Below are positions 34,497 through 43,579 of a stretch of 60,779 nucleotides of DNA, piece after piece. Within the stretch, counting starts at the first letter, position 1. Each line of letters opens with the position of its first letter. The notes beneath the pieces are model-generated. The model was not told the DNA's origin, did not search any database, and saw nothing but the letters and a program-made list of their open reading frames with translations. This stretch comes from Nitrolancea sp040255925 (GTDB taxonomy: Bacteria; Chloroflexota; Chloroflexia; Thermomicrobiales; Thermomicrobiaceae). Location of the stretch: NCBI GenBank assembly GCA_040255925.1, contig JBDZVX010000003.1, positions 1-60,779 of the forward strand, given 5' to 3'. Position numbers and translations under genes: made by a program.

Positions 34497-35630
34497 GTGC
34501 CGCGTCGTCATCAGGTTCTTATGACGGCGATCGTGCTGCTGGCAGGTCTTATCGCGGCCGCTCCGGTCATTGCCGAGCCGATCGGTGATCCCGCCTTTCA
34601 ACGTACCTGGGACCGGACCGATAAGCCGGTCGCCGAGCAGCGGTTGAGTCGGACCTGGATGTGGGGACCCGAAGGGAACGGCCCGGCGTTGGTCGAGCCG
34701 TACGATGTCTACGATGGCGTCGATCAGGATCAGCAGATCCGCACCCACCGGATCATGCGTACGGTCCAGTACTTCGATAAGTCCCGCATGGAGATCAACG
34801 ATCCGAACGGCGATCAAAGTTCGATCTGGTACGTCACCAACGGCTTGTTGGTGCGGGAACTGATCACCGGACAGCTCCAGCTTGGTGATGTTGGATTCGA
34901 GGCTCACGATCCCGCACGGGTGAACGTCACTGGCGATCCAGATGACGCGAACGCGCCTACCTACGCGTCCTTCACCCCGCTGCTGGATAGCCCGCCGCTC
35001 CCGGCTGGGTCGACGATCACACAAACACTCAATCGCGCTGGCGCTACCGGTAATGATGCCGGGCTTGCGGCCTACAGTGTCATCGCGGGATCTCCGGTCT
35101 CCTCAGTCATTCATCATCAGGTGGCCTCGGTCTTTTGGGACTTCATGACGAGTTCAGGGCTCGTCTCGGAAAATGGGGACCTTCGCAACGCGCTACTGTT
35201 CCAGAACCCGTTTTATGCCACCGGCTATCCGATTACCGAGCCGTACTGGGCGCGGGTCAAGGTGGCTGGTGACGAGAAGTGGGTTCTGGTGCAAGCATTC
35301 GAGCGGCGTGTGCTCACCTACACGCCGGATAATCCGGAGGGGTGGAAGGTTGAGGCCGGCAACGTTGGGCAGCACTATTTCCAATGGCGCTACAGTCAAC
35401 TTGGCACGTCCCCCATTCCCGCGTCATCACCGGTCGCGCATGGGTTTGACCCGGGCAAATACACCGGTCAGGGCGATCGGTATAACTGCTCAGATTTCGC
35501 GAGCCAGGCGGAGGCTCAAGCGGTTCTGCGTGCTGACCCAAGCGATCCGAACCGTCTCGATAAGGACGGGAACGGTGTAGCCTGTGAGAGTAGCGCTGGC
35601 CCCAAAGATCTGCTTCCGGTGGTGAGGTGA
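34497..35630 (+). CDS. Secreted protein with C-terminal Excalibur calcium-binding domain
   Basis: 377 residues from a GTG at 34497 with GGGAGGGGG upstream. A signal peptide (VLMTAIVLLAGLIAAAPVIA) precedes a large extracellular region of a type often seen in Chloroflexota secreted proteins (FQRTWDRTDKPVAEQRLSRT, WMWGP, and VQAFERRVLTYTPDNPEGW), whose function is not known. The last 45 residues are an Excalibur domain: YNCSDFASQAEAQAVL followed by DPNRLDKDGNGVACE, with the DxDxDG-like calcium loop and two cysteines. The longer open frame upstream has no ribosome site. Probably a cell-surface or released hydrolase or binding protein. Confidence 0.85.
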   Translation: MPRRHQVLMTAIVLLAGLIAAAPVIAEPIGDPAFQRTWDRTDKPVAEQRLSRTWMWGPEGNGPALVEPYDVYDGVDQDQQIRTHRIMRTVQYFDKSRMEINDPNGDQSSIWYVTNGLLVRELITGQLQLGDVGFEAHDPARVNVTGDPDDANAPTYASFTPLLDSPPLPAGSTITQTLNRAGATGNDAGLAAYSVIAGSPVSSVIHHQVASVFWDFMTSSGLVSENGDLRNALLFQNPFYATGYPITEPYWARVKVAGDEKWVLVQAFERRVLTYTPDNPEGWKVEAGNVGQHYFQWRYSQLGTSPIPASSPVAHGFDPGKYTGQGDRYNCSDFASQAEAQAVLRADPSDPNRLDKDGNGVACESSAGPKDLLPVVR

Positions 35631-35900
35631 CCGCTCTACTGCCGTATGTGGTGATTGGTGTTCGCCCACGAGCATGCACGGCGGGTTGGATGGCCTATTG
35701 CCGGCTGGACGTTGATTGAGCCCGGGTACCGGAGAGACGTGACGATCCGGTACGTCCCGCTGCCATTCCCGTGGCAGATGCGACTGGTAGCGAGGTGAAG
35801 CATTGGTGGAAGTGGGCACGACGCGAAGCGGCGCGTCATGGCTGTTTCCTCAGCATGGCGCGCTAGGGGAGGTTGAACCTGGGGAGAAAATGGTCTGTGT

Positions 35901-36086
35901 CTATTGGAGGAGCAGATCGAACCGGAGTTCGTCTTCGTGGTCGCGCTCTAAAAACGACCAAACATGGACTGCCGCGGACAGCACCCGATGACCAACGAGT
36001 GCGCCAAGAGTAATCCCGCTGACGGCACCAACCACCATCCCAAAGACCAACGGTGGCAAGCTTTCGGCTGATAACCAATTCCTCAC
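35901..36086 (-). CDS. Small membrane protein
   Basis: 61 residues with one long hydrophobic segment PPLVFGMVVGAVSGITLGAL and an acidic C terminus (ERDHEDELRFDLLL). The GTG start follows a near-perfect GGAGGGGC site at six bases. It lies just downstream of rsfS on the same strand (32 bases) and may share its transcript. No named family. Confidence 0.6.
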   Translation of the reverse strand: MRNWLSAESLPPLVFGMVVGAVSGITLGALVGHRVLSAAVHVWSFLERDHEDELRFDLLLQ

Positions 36087-36117
36087 GAAGCCCCTCCGCT
36101 CGTTGTATCTCCCGGCG

Positions 36118-36498
36118 CTACTGGATCAGAAGCAGCCGCTGGGCACCTGACCATAACTCCTCAAGCCCGTAAAACGCTCGCTGCTCCTCGGTGAACATGT
36201 GGACAATAATGCTACCGTAATCTAACACGATCCAGCCCGTTTCCGGCTGCCCCTCAACGCGAAGTGGATGGATCCCTTCATCCCGGAGTTCCCGGCCGAT
36301 CTTTTCGGTGACGGCCCGTAAATGGCGGGGGTTTCCCGTTGATCCGATTACGAAGTAGTCGGCTATGGTCGACAACTCCTGGATATCGAGAACCAGAATT
36401 TCGGTCGCCAGCGCATCCGAGGCGCTAGCGGCGATTTTTCTCGCGAGGTTTGCGGGCTCGATAACGTCCTCCCAATCGGGCTCGGTGTACGTACACAT
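36118..36498 (-). CDS. rsfS: Ribosomal silencing factor RsfS
   Basis: 126 residues of the RsfS/Iojap family, which binds uL14 on the 50S subunit and blocks joining in slow growth. Typical strings are ILVLDIQELSTIADYFVI, VTEKIGRELRDEG and GWIVLDYGSIIVHMFTEEQR. No good ribosome site precedes the ATG, so the start could be leaderless or slightly wrong. It is immediately downstream of tRNA-Met on the same strand. It often neighbours nadD, which is absent here. Confidence 0.95.
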   Translation of the reverse strand: MCTYTEPDWEDVIEPANLARKIAASASDALATEILVLDIQELSTIADYFVIGSTGNPRHLRAVTEKIGRELRDEGIHPLRVEGQPETGWIVLDYGSIIVHMFTEEQRAFYGLEELWSGAQRLLLIQ

Positions 36499-36543
36499 AC
36501 CGTAGCACGAGCCGGGTTTGTTTGCAAGTGCCGGTTGTGCCGG

Positions 36544-36615
36544 TGGGCCTGGTAGGATTCGAACCTACGACCCAGAGGTTATGAGCCCCTTGCTCTGCCG
36601 CTGAGCTACAGGCCC
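36544..36615 (-). tRNA. tRNA-Met (anticodon CAT)
   Basis: A complete cloverleaf: acceptor GGGCCTG/CAGGCCC, D-arm with AGCTCAGCGGCAGAGC, anticodon loop CTCATAA, T-arm GTAGGTTCGAATCCTAC. CCA is not encoded. The acceptor stem is fully paired at position 1-72, so it is an elongator tRNA-Met, or tRNA-Ile2 if the C34 is lysidine-modified, rather than the initiator. Confidence 0.93.
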
Positions 36616-36782
36616 GGAGAGGAACTTCCCGATGAATTGTAGTCGAGAATCTCCATCAGCAGCAACCGGCGATAGGTTTTCCACGGTATTTCGGTGGCCC
36701 AAGTAGCCGATTCGGTTCGTGCTTGATCGCGATTGATGTCGAACGAGCCGAGCTGGAAGCGCCACCCGGGAAAGGATCTCAG

Positions 36783-39230
36783 ATGGGGACGCTGGTTCGA
36801 TGGTTGCGTGAAGTCGGGGATGGCGATCAGGGTTTGGCTGGTGGCAAGGGCGCAAATCTTGGCCGGCTGTTTCAATTGGAACTCCCGGTGCCTCCAGGGT
36901 TTGTCATTACGGCTGACTCGTACAAAGCGCTCCTGGCCGCGAACGGCCTGGCCGGACGAGATCCCGGTACGCTGCATGAGCGGATACGCTCCGCCCCGAT
37001 TCCTTCCGAGCTGAGCGCGCCGATCCTCGAAGCCTACCGGACGCTGGATGCGCCAAAGGTGGCCGTCCGCTCCTCCAGCACGGCCGAAGACCTGGCGGAT
37101 GCTTCGTTTGCCGGCCAGCATGACACCATCCTGAATGTGTCTGGCCCGGAGGCGTTGTTCGACGCCATACGTGCCTGTTGGGCCTCACTCTGGTCGCCCC
37201 GTGCCGTCACTTACCGGCGCCAGGTCGGCTGGGACGATACGGGATTGGCGATGGCCGTCGTCGTCCAGGAGATGGTTCCATCGGAATGGGCTGGAGTGCT
37301 CTTCACGGCTGACCCGGTCACTGGACGGCGCGACCGGATGATCGTTGAAGCTGTCCCGGGCCTTGGTGAGGCGCTGGTATCAGGTCAGGTTACCGGGACT
37401 CGAGCAGTCGTGGAGAAGGCCGGACCGCGGCTCGTGGATGGTGAAAACGTGCTACCATCGGTGGCGCTCGAAGAGTTGGCCCGGTTGGCAATCCGGGTCG
37501 AACGCGCTTTCGGCCGCCCGCAGGACATCGAGTGGGCCTACGCCGAGGGGCGCTGCTACCTGTTGCAATCGCGCCCGCTCACGGCGCTCCCCATGCAAAA
37601 GCGCCCGGCCGCGATCCGGAAGCCACGCCGTTTCAGTCGCCTACAGCGAGACTCCGTGTCGAACATGATCGATCATTACCCCGTCCCACCCTACCCGTTC
37701 GATATCTCGATCTACTTCCGGCCGATGATTGAGCGACTGGGGAGCATCACTACTGCCCTAGGCTTCGCCCCGATTGCTGTCGATGACGTGATGATTGAAT
37801 TCGCCGATGGGGTGTACCAGATGCTGCCGCCAACCCCCCGGCTGAGGCTCGGAGCCCTGAAGCTGCCGGTGAAGCTGCTGGCCGCGCTCCGGGTGAATCA
37901 GGATAACTGGCTGGCCGAATGCCGCGAGTCGCTGGTCGTGCTGGCGCAACAGATCGATGCAGAGGAGCTTTCTCCACTCAGCGATCAGGCGTTGCTGCTG
38001 CGGGTGGAAAAGCTTCAAGCGCTTTTGCTGGATCTCTTCTTCCCGCGATTCGTGGCCTTGCCGCGTGGGATGCTCTCCAGATGGGGGCTCGGACTCCTGG
38101 TGCGCCTGGCCACCGCCGAGCGAGCGGGGCAACTGGAAGGGGAACTCCTCGCCGACATTCCATGCACGACGACCGCCATCAATCAGGGGCTGATCCGGCT
38201 TGCGGATCGCATCCGCGCTTCGGCGGAGCTTCGGCAGGTCTTCCGGGATGAGCATCCGGACCGGCTGCCCGCGCGCCTCCGAGAATCGAACGCCGGCCGT
38301 GACCTGCTTGCCGACGTGGAGGATTTCCTCCGGGAATACCGCTACCGGGAGACCACAGCCCTGGGATCGGCATTCCCGAGCTGGCGCGATAATCCAGGGA
38401 TCGTATACGGGCTATTGAAGGGGATGGCAGCCGGTGAGCCGGCGGTTGAATCGCGAGAGCCCGGCGAAGAAGACCCAGTCTATCGGGCTAGTCGTGAGGT
38501 TGCCGCCGGGCTCAAACGCCGGTTCGGACCCGGCGAGCGCCTCCTCACGCCACTCTTCTACAAGCTCCGGGACGCGACTCGGTCCTTCGTCGCCTATCGA
38601 GAGGACAGCCACTATTACCTCTTCATGCCAATCTCCGTGATCCGGCGGCTGGCCTTGGAGCTTGGGCGGCGCCTTGCCGAGCGTGGCGTCCTGAATGAGG
38701 CGGCCGACATCTTCTTCCTGGAGATCGACGAGATCAAGCGGTTTGGCCCAGCCGAGGTGGTTCAGGAGATCGTACGGAAGCGGAAGGCGGCGCGCCAATC
38801 GGTGGACGGCCGCTTTTCGGCGGTTCCGGCGGAGCTCCTGGAGCAGACCGGCCGCGACGGCACGGTGCGCGGTGTCCCGGTCAGTCCCGGTCAGGCGATC
38901 GGCACGACCAGAATCATCCTCAGCGAGCAGGATTTCTGGAAGCTGCAACCCGGTGAGATCCTGGTTGCCCACTATACCAATCCGACCTGGACGCCTCTTT
39001 TCGCCGTCGCGAGTGCCGTGGTCGTGGATGCCGGAGGAACAGCTTCTCACGCAGCGATCGTTGCCCGCGAGTACGGAAAGCCGGCGGTGATGGGCACGTT
39101 CAACGCGACACGCATCCTGCGCGACGGCCAGCGGGTGCTGGTGAATGGTGACACCGGGAGTGTCACGCCGGTCGGAGACAGCGTGAAACGGGCGGGAGAC
39201 GTCGGGCTGCTGCCGGGGCGTGCCGTTTGA
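36783..39230 (+). CDS. PEP-synthase-like dikinase, rifampin-phosphotransferase architecture
   Basis: 815 residues from the ATG at 36783 (GGAAAGGA upstream). Residues 1-300 are the ATP-grasp nucleotide domain of PPDK/PEP synthase (GGKGANLGRL, AVRSSSTAEDLADASFAGQ, VVQEMVPSEWAGVLFTADP). Residues about 735-815 are the swivelling phosphohistidine domain, with catalytic H756 in GGTASHAAIVARE. Between them is a roughly 420-residue helical domain (LQRDSVSNMIDHYPVPPYPF onward). The C-terminal PEP/pyruvate TIM barrel of true PEP synthase is absent. This ATP-middle-His order is that of rifampin phosphotransferase, in which the middle domain binds the drug. The substrate here may be another small molecule. 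No resistance genes are nearby. Confidence 0.85.
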   Translation: MGTLVRWLREVGDGDQGLAGGKGANLGRLFQLELPVPPGFVITADSYKALLAANGLAGRDPGTLHERIRSAPIPSELSAPILEAYRTLDAPKVAVRSSSTAEDLADASFAGQHDTILNVSGPEALFDAIRACWASLWSPRAVTYRRQVGWDDTGLAMAVVVQEMVPSEWAGVLFTADPVTGRRDRMIVEAVPGLGEALVSGQVTGTRAVVEKAGPRLVDGENVLPSVALEELARLAIRVERAFGRPQDIEWAYAEGRCYLLQSRPLTALPMQKRPAAIRKPRRFSRLQRDSVSNMIDHYPVPPYPFDISIYFRPMIERLGSITTALGFAPIAVDDVMIEFADGVYQMLPPTPRLRLGALKLPVKLLAALRVNQDNWLAECRESLVVLAQQIDAEELSPLSDQALLLRVEKLQALLLDLFFPRFVALPRGMLSRWGLGLLVRLATAERAGQLEGELLADIPCTTTAINQGLIRLADRIRASAELRQVFRDEHPDRLPARLRESNAGRDLLADVEDFLREYRYRETTALGSAFPSWRDNPGIVYGLLKGMAAGEPAVESREPGEEDPVYRASREVAAGLKRRFGPGERLLTPLFYKLRDATRSFVAYREDSHYYLFMPISVIRRLALELGRRLAERGVLNEAADIFFLEIDEIKRFGPAEVVQEIVRKRKAARQSVDGRFSAVPAELLEQTGRDGTVRGVPVSPGQAIGTTRIILSEQDFWKLQPGEILVAHYTNPTWTPLFAVASAVVVDAGGTASHAAIVAREYGKPAVMGTFNATRILRDGQRVLVNGDTGSVTPVGDSVKRAGDVGLLPGRAV

Positions 39231-39356
39231 TCGAGATTGCCGGGTTCCGCGGCGACGAGCGGGTTGTATAGTTAATCGAGTTGGTTAGAGCGCCGGATTC
39301 CAGCGCTCTGACCGGACATATCACTTGGTCCTACAAAGGTATCGAGACTGCACACC

Positions 39357-40640
39357 ATGAACACCGCCAACCACCATTCCCGAAAACGTGTCCTCCTTCT
39401 GGTTTCACCATCCAGCTATCGTACCCATGCCTTCCGCTCGGCGGCGGCTCGCTTGAACCTGGAAGTGATTGAGGGGATCGACTTGCCGGAGGCGTTGGCG
39501 CGGGAGTGGAAGGTCCCATTGGGCCTCGATTTTTCCCGCCCGGAGCACGCCTCCTCGGAACTTGTCGATTTCGTACGGGACAATCCGGTCGACGCCATCA
39601 TCTCGGTCGATGACCGCGCGACGGTTCTTGCGGCGCTGGCCAGCTCCAGGCTTGGCTTGCCGCACAATTCCCCGGAAGCGGCGGTCGCTTCACGGGACAA
39701 GCTGCGGATGCGCGAGATGCTCGCGGCTCATGGTGTACCAGTCCCCCGGTTCCAGCGAATCTCGGCGGCCGCCGATCCGGCCGCGATCAGCCACGGTATA
39801 GACTATCCCTGTGTGGTTAAGCCGACCCTGCTCTCCGGTAGCCGCGGTGTGATCCGGGCCGATAATCCGGAGGAGTTCATTGCCGCCTTTGAACGCACCC
39901 GCGCGATCATTGCATCAAACGGCTTCGTCCTCGAACAGGCTGATATTCTGGTCGAGCGCTTCGTGCCGGGATTCGAGGTCGCGCTGGAGGGCTTGTTGAC
40001 CAACGGCTCCCTGCGCGTTTTGGCGCTCTTCGATAAGCCGGACCCACTGGACGGGCCGTTCTTCGAGGAGACCATTTACGTGACGCCGTCGCGCCTGCCC
40101 AAGGGGACCCAACGCGCGATCGCGGCCTGTACGGCAAGCGGCGCGGCCGCGCTCGGGATGCGGGAAGGCCCGGTACACGCGGAGCTCCGGGTCAATGAGG
40201 AGGGGCCGTGGATGATCGAGATGGCAAGCCGCTCCATCGGTGGGCTCTGCTCGTCGGTGCTGGAGTTTGGGACCGGGATAACATTGGAGGAGTTGATCCT
40301 CCAGCACGCGGTGGGAGGCGAGATCGGCGCGGTCGAACGGGTCCATCAGGCGGCCGGTGTGATGATGATCCCGATACCCGGTGCCGGGCTCCTGCGCGGG
40401 GTGGACGGGGTGGAAGAGGCGTCCGCAGTGCCGGGCGTGACCGGCGTGGAGATCACGGCAAAGCTGAACCACCGGTTGGTCCCGCTTCCGGAAGGCGAAA
40501 GCTATCTCGGGTTTATCTTTGCTCGGGGGGAGACGCCGGAGAATGTTGAGGCGGCGATTCGCGAAGCGCACCGCCGCCTTCATGTTCGCTTAGCGTCGGA
40601 GATTCCGCTGCTGGTGATCCCGGCAGCGCGGCGAAGCTGA
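39357..40640 (+). CDS. ATP-grasp ligase of unknown specificity
   Basis: 427 residues with the biotin-carboxylase-like ATP-grasp fold: an N-terminal Rossmann-like region ending DAIISVDDRATVLAALASS, a lid segment CVVKPTLLSGSRGVIRAD, the strand ILVERFVPGFEVALEGLL, and the metal-binding HAELRVNEEGPWMIEMASR. The closest recognisable relatives are L-amino-acid ligases and carnosine-synthase-like enzymes, which join amino acids through acyl phosphates. No ribosome site is strong at the ATG. It follows the dikinase gene and precedes the YggX and formyltransferase genes; a shared small-molecule pathway is possible but unproven. Confidence 0.85.
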   Translation: MNTANHHSRKRVLLLVSPSSYRTHAFRSAAARLNLEVIEGIDLPEALAREWKVPLGLDFSRPEHASSELVDFVRDNPVDAIISVDDRATVLAALASSRLGLPHNSPEAAVASRDKLRMREMLAAHGVPVPRFQRISAAADPAAISHGIDYPCVVKPTLLSGSRGVIRADNPEEFIAAFERTRAIIASNGFVLEQADILVERFVPGFEVALEGLLTNGSLRVLALFDKPDPLDGPFFEETIYVTPSRLPKGTQRAIAACTASGAAALGMREGPVHAELRVNEEGPWMIEMASRSIGGLCSSVLEFGTGITLEELILQHAVGGEIGAVERVHQAAGVMMIPIPGAGLLRGVDGVEEASAVPGVTGVEITAKLNHRLVPLPEGESYLGFIFARGETPENVEAAIREAHRRLHVRLASEIPLLVIPAARRS

Positions 40641-40681
40641 TGCCTGGCCTCCTGGTGCTCACCCAGCGATCGCTGCCGGCG

Positions 40682-41524
40682 TCAGTTCTGATGCGGCTTT
40701 TTGCTGAATTTGAAGCCCATACCCGGCATTCCCGGTCCAGCCTTCGGCGGATTTGGGTTCAGGCCGGGGATATTGCCGGTGCTAAACTTCGGCGTCCCGA
40801 AACCGCCCATGCCCGGCGTTCCCGGCATACCAGGGAGCCCCTGCGTGACGGGGTCTTCCTCATCGTCCATGGCGTTCCAGCCGGGGGCATGCTTCTCGCA
40901 GAAGCCCAATTCCCCGTCGCCGTGGCTATGCTCGCCGCCCTGACGCTCGGTATCCTCGACCCAGCCCTCGGGGCCGGTCGGGATCCAGTCGGCGGGTACG
41001 CGCGCGCGCTCGCTGAAGAAGAATTCTTCCATCTCATCCCGGAGCATCTTCCGGACAGCGGGATCGCCGGGATTCAGCGAGTAGTTGTTCATGAGCATCG
41101 AGAGGTGCTCGGTCCAGCTATTCCAGGCCAGTTCGGAGACCTCGTTGTAGATGCGCTCACCGAGCTTACCGGGGAACGGCGGCTCGGGAAGCCCCGGAAG
41201 CGTATGGCCGATCTTGACGCACTCGACCATCCGAACGCCGTCCGTCACTTCGGGTACCCAAGCGTCGATGGCACGAGCATCCGGGCCAAAAAAGAACGGG
41301 ATCATATCGCGCCGGAGGAATTCCTGAATATCGGGGTCATTGGGCTGCAAGGGATACTCGGTGACCAGCACGTTGATGATTTCCGCCTCGTGCTGTTTCC
41401 ACAGGTCCCACGCCTCCTGGGAGACGTCGCGGTGAATCCGCTCCCCCAGAGGGCCGGGAAACGGTGGATTCTCCATGCCCGGCAGTGTCCGTCCCAATTT
41501 CGCGCACTCAACCATCCGTGCCAT
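40682..41524 (-). CDS. Tandem YggX-domain protein (Fe(II) trafficking family) with Pro/Gly/Met tail
   Basis: 280 residues; the ATG at 41524 has GGAGGAC at seven bases. Two complete YggX-like domains are fused. Domain 1, about 1-82, has C7 in MVECAKLGRTLPG and GPLGERIHRDVSQEAW. Domain 2, about 98-172, has C102 in MVECVKIGHTLPG and GKLGERIYNEVSELAW. Each ends in the usual FFFG/FFFS helix end. YggX (about 90 residues) protects Fe-S enzymes from oxidation through its N-terminal cysteine. Residues from about 230 form a low-complexity tail rich in Pro, Gly and Met (GLPGMPGTPGMGGFGTPKF and onward). The fusion and tail are unusual. It is divergent from the formyltransferase gene. Confidence 0.88.
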   Translation of the reverse strand: MARMVECAKLGRTLPGMENPPFPGPLGERIHRDVSQEAWDLWKQHEAEIINVLVTEYPLQPNDPDIQEFLRRDMIPFFFGPDARAIDAWVPEVTDGVRMVECVKIGHTLPGLPEPPFPGKLGERIYNEVSELAWNSWTEHLSMLMNNYSLNPGDPAVRKMLRDEMEEFFFSERARVPADWIPTGPEGWVEDTERQGGEHSHGDGELGFCEKHAPGWNAMDDEEDPVTQGLPGMPGTPGMGGFGTPKFSTGNIPGLNPNPPKAGPGMPGMGFKFSKKPHQN

Positions 41525-41567
41525 ATGTCTGTCCTCCGCTATGGATCTTGTCCTCTGGTGTGCTGCG

Positions 41568-42581
41568 ATGTCTTTTGAACGCAAGCCTAATGGAATTATC
41601 CATCACGTGTCAAACGCCGATGCAGGCGCCGGGGCGACTATTCTTCGCCGCCCGCGAGTCATCTTTTTCGGAATCCGCTGCCGGATGTCGCTGGTGCCGC
41701 TGGTGTCGCTGATTGAGCGAGGGGTGGAGATTCGCGCGGTCGTTGTCCCCGCCCCACGCGATCACGGGCGCCCGGTTTCGCCGATTTCTTCCGCCGTTCC
41801 CCGCATGAGCCGTGCCTACTTGCCGCTCGCGGTGCCGGGAAAGAGCGAGACCATCGATCAGGTTGCCGCCCGGTACGGTATCCCGGTGTTTCAGGCCGGC
41901 TCACTCCGCCACCCGATGACCAAAGACACGCTCCGGGCGCTGGAAGCCGATGTGATCGCTGTCTCCTGCTTTCCGAAGCGATTACCTCCCAGCCTGCTGG
42001 AGATCGCACCGTTGGGGGCGCTGAACCTGCATCCCTCACTGCTCCCCGCTCGCCGCGGACCCGATCCGCTCTTCTGGATCTTCCGCCATGGCGGGCGGAA
42101 GGCCGGCGTTACGGTTCACCTGATGACGGCGGCGCTCGATGCCGGCGACATCGTGAGCCAGCAGGCTATCGAGCTTCCCGATGGCATCGGCGGTGATGCG
42201 CTCGAAGCGCAATGTGCCGAGATTGGCGGAGAGTTGATGGCGGATGCGGTCTGGGCGCTCTGGCACGGCACTGCCCGGCGGACACCGCAGGATGAGCGGG
42301 AGGCGACTTATCAGCCCTGGCCCTCAAGCAGCGACCTGACGATCGATCCAAGCTGGTCCGCCTGTCGGGCCTTCAACTTCATCCGTGGAGTGATCCCGCT
42401 GGGCTATACGCCGATTTTCGACACCGGCTCCGAGCGGTTTGCCGTGAGCGGCGCCACAGGCTTCGATGAGTACGCCGTGCTGGGTGAGCCGAGGGTGATC
42501 GACGAACATGAACTGGTGGTTCAGTGCAATCCCGGCGCGCTGTACCTGACGGTATCGGAGTCAGGCAAGGCGGGTAGATAA
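41568..42581 (+). CDS. Formyltransferase-family protein (methionyl-tRNA formyltransferase-like)
   Basis: About 337 residues with the 10-formyl-THF transferase fold. Catalytic Asn and His are in LNLHPSLLPARRGPDPLFW and the catalytic Asp in LDAGDIVSQQ. A C-terminal region (AYQPWPSS through YLTVSESG) resembles the Fmt C-domain. It is more divergent than housekeeping Fmt and lies next to an ATP-grasp ligase and a sugar epimerase rather than def, so it may formylate or hydroxymethylate a sugar nucleotide or metabolite. The start is uncertain: ATG at 41568 or 41541, neither with a good ribosome site. The longer frame would overlap yggX. Confidence 0.8.
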   Translation: MSFERKPNGIIHHVSNADAGAGATILRRPRVIFFGIRCRMSLVPLVSLIERGVEIRAVVVPAPRDHGRPVSPISSAVPRMSRAYLPLAVPGKSETIDQVAARYGIPVFQAGSLRHPMTKDTLRALEADVIAVSCFPKRLPPSLLEIAPLGALNLHPSLLPARRGPDPLFWIFRHGGRKAGVTVHLMTAALDAGDIVSQQAIELPDGIGGDALEAQCAEIGGELMADAVWALWHGTARRTPQDEREATYQPWPSSSDLTIDPSWSACRAFNFIRGVIPLGYTPIFDTGSERFAVSGATGFDEYAVLGEPRVIDEHELVVQCNPGALYLTVSESGKAGR

Positions 42582-42588
42582 GCCGCCG

Positions 42589-43536
42589 TCAGCCCGCGTG
42601 CCGGATTCGTTCCCTCCAGAAGGCGAGCGTGTCGGCGAGCGATTGCTCGATCGCTACACGTGGCTGCCAGCCGGTGCTCCGGTATAGCTTGCCGGCATCG
42701 CCGATCAGTACGGGGACATCGGATGGCCGGAGCCGGGCCGGGTCCTCTTCGATCGTGATCGTGGCCGACGAGAGTGCGACAAGCCGATCGAGGATCGAAC
42801 GGATCGGGCGGGGGATGCCGCTCGCGACGTTGAAGACCTCGCCGGCAAGTTCCGGCTTGGTGACCAGTTCGTAGGACCACACGACATCGCGTACGTCCAG
42901 AAAATCCCGCTGCGCGTCGAGATTCCCAACCCGTACCACCGGTTCGGCCAGCCCCGCCTCGATCTCGGCAATCTGGCGGGCGAAGCTGGAGACCACGAAG
43001 TGGTCGCTCTGGCCGGGCCCGATATGGTTGAACGGGCGGACCCGGATGATTCGCATGCCGTAGCTCAGAAAGTACTGGAGACCGAGCATGTCTTGGGTCA
43101 CTTTGCTCACGGCGTAGGGGTTGGCTGGCCGGAAGGGCTGCTCTTCGGTAAGTGGGAGATCCTCGGGCGCCGCGGCGCCATAGACTTCGGCCGAGCTGAC
43201 TACGAGGATGACCGGATCGAGGGAATCAGCCCGGCACGCCTCCAGGACGTTGATCTGCGCCACGGCGTTATTGATCAGCGTGTCGCTGGGCGAGGCGACC
43301 GCGATCGGCACATTGGCTTGCGCCGCGAGGTGAAAGATGTAATCCGGGCGGCAATCGCGAATTACGCTCCTGGTGCGGGTGTCATCCCGAAGATCGCAGA
43401 CCACCATCCGCACGTTCGGGATGCTCACCCCCGGCCGTGACTCGATCCCAAAGAGCTCCCAGTCGCGGTTCCGGGCCAGGAGTGCCGCGAGATGACGGCC
43501 GACGAAGCCGGCCGCGCCGGTGATCAGCGCTCGCAT
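42589..43536 (-). CDS. NAD-dependent epimerase/dehydratase (GDP-mannose 4,6-dehydratase/reductase type)
   Basis: Extended SDR enzyme of nucleotide-sugar metabolism, 315 residues. NAD(P) motif TGAAGFVG at 6-13, IFHLAAQANVPIA, active site SSAEVYG with the YxxxK pair in NPYAVSKVTQ, and the GMD/RMD-type string RPFNHIGPGQ. The best matches by eye are GDP-mannose 4,6-dehydratase and GDP-6-deoxy-4-keto-mannose reductase. It starts 43 bases after metK on the same strand, so it may be at the end of the SAM operon; it is convergent with the formyltransferase gene (7-base gap). Confidence 0.88.
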   Translation of the reverse strand: MRALITGAAGFVGRHLAALLARNRDWELFGIESRPGVSIPNVRMVVCDLRDDTRTRSVIRDCRPDYIFHLAAQANVPIAVASPSDTLINNAVAQINVLEACRADSLDPVILVVSSAEVYGAAAPEDLPLTEEQPFRPANPYAVSKVTQDMLGLQYFLSYGMRIIRVRPFNHIGPGQSDHFVVSSFARQIAEIEAGLAEPVVRVGNLDAQRDFLDVRDVVWSYELVTKPELAGEVFNVASGIPRPIRSILDRLVALSSATITIEEDPARLRPSDVPVLIGDAGKLYRSTGWQPRVAIEQSLADTLAFWRERIRHAG

Positions 43537-43579
43537 GGGACCGCCGTTCCCCGCTCGACCGGCTCCCCGTTTATCCCGC

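Noticed and set aside
39288..39310. tRNA-like D-arm (AGTTGGTTAGAGCGC) upstream of the ATP-grasp gene
   Set aside because: No acceptor, anticodon or T-arm can be folded around it; the bases instead form a simple 7-bp hairpin AGAGCGC/GCGCTCT (39287-39309).
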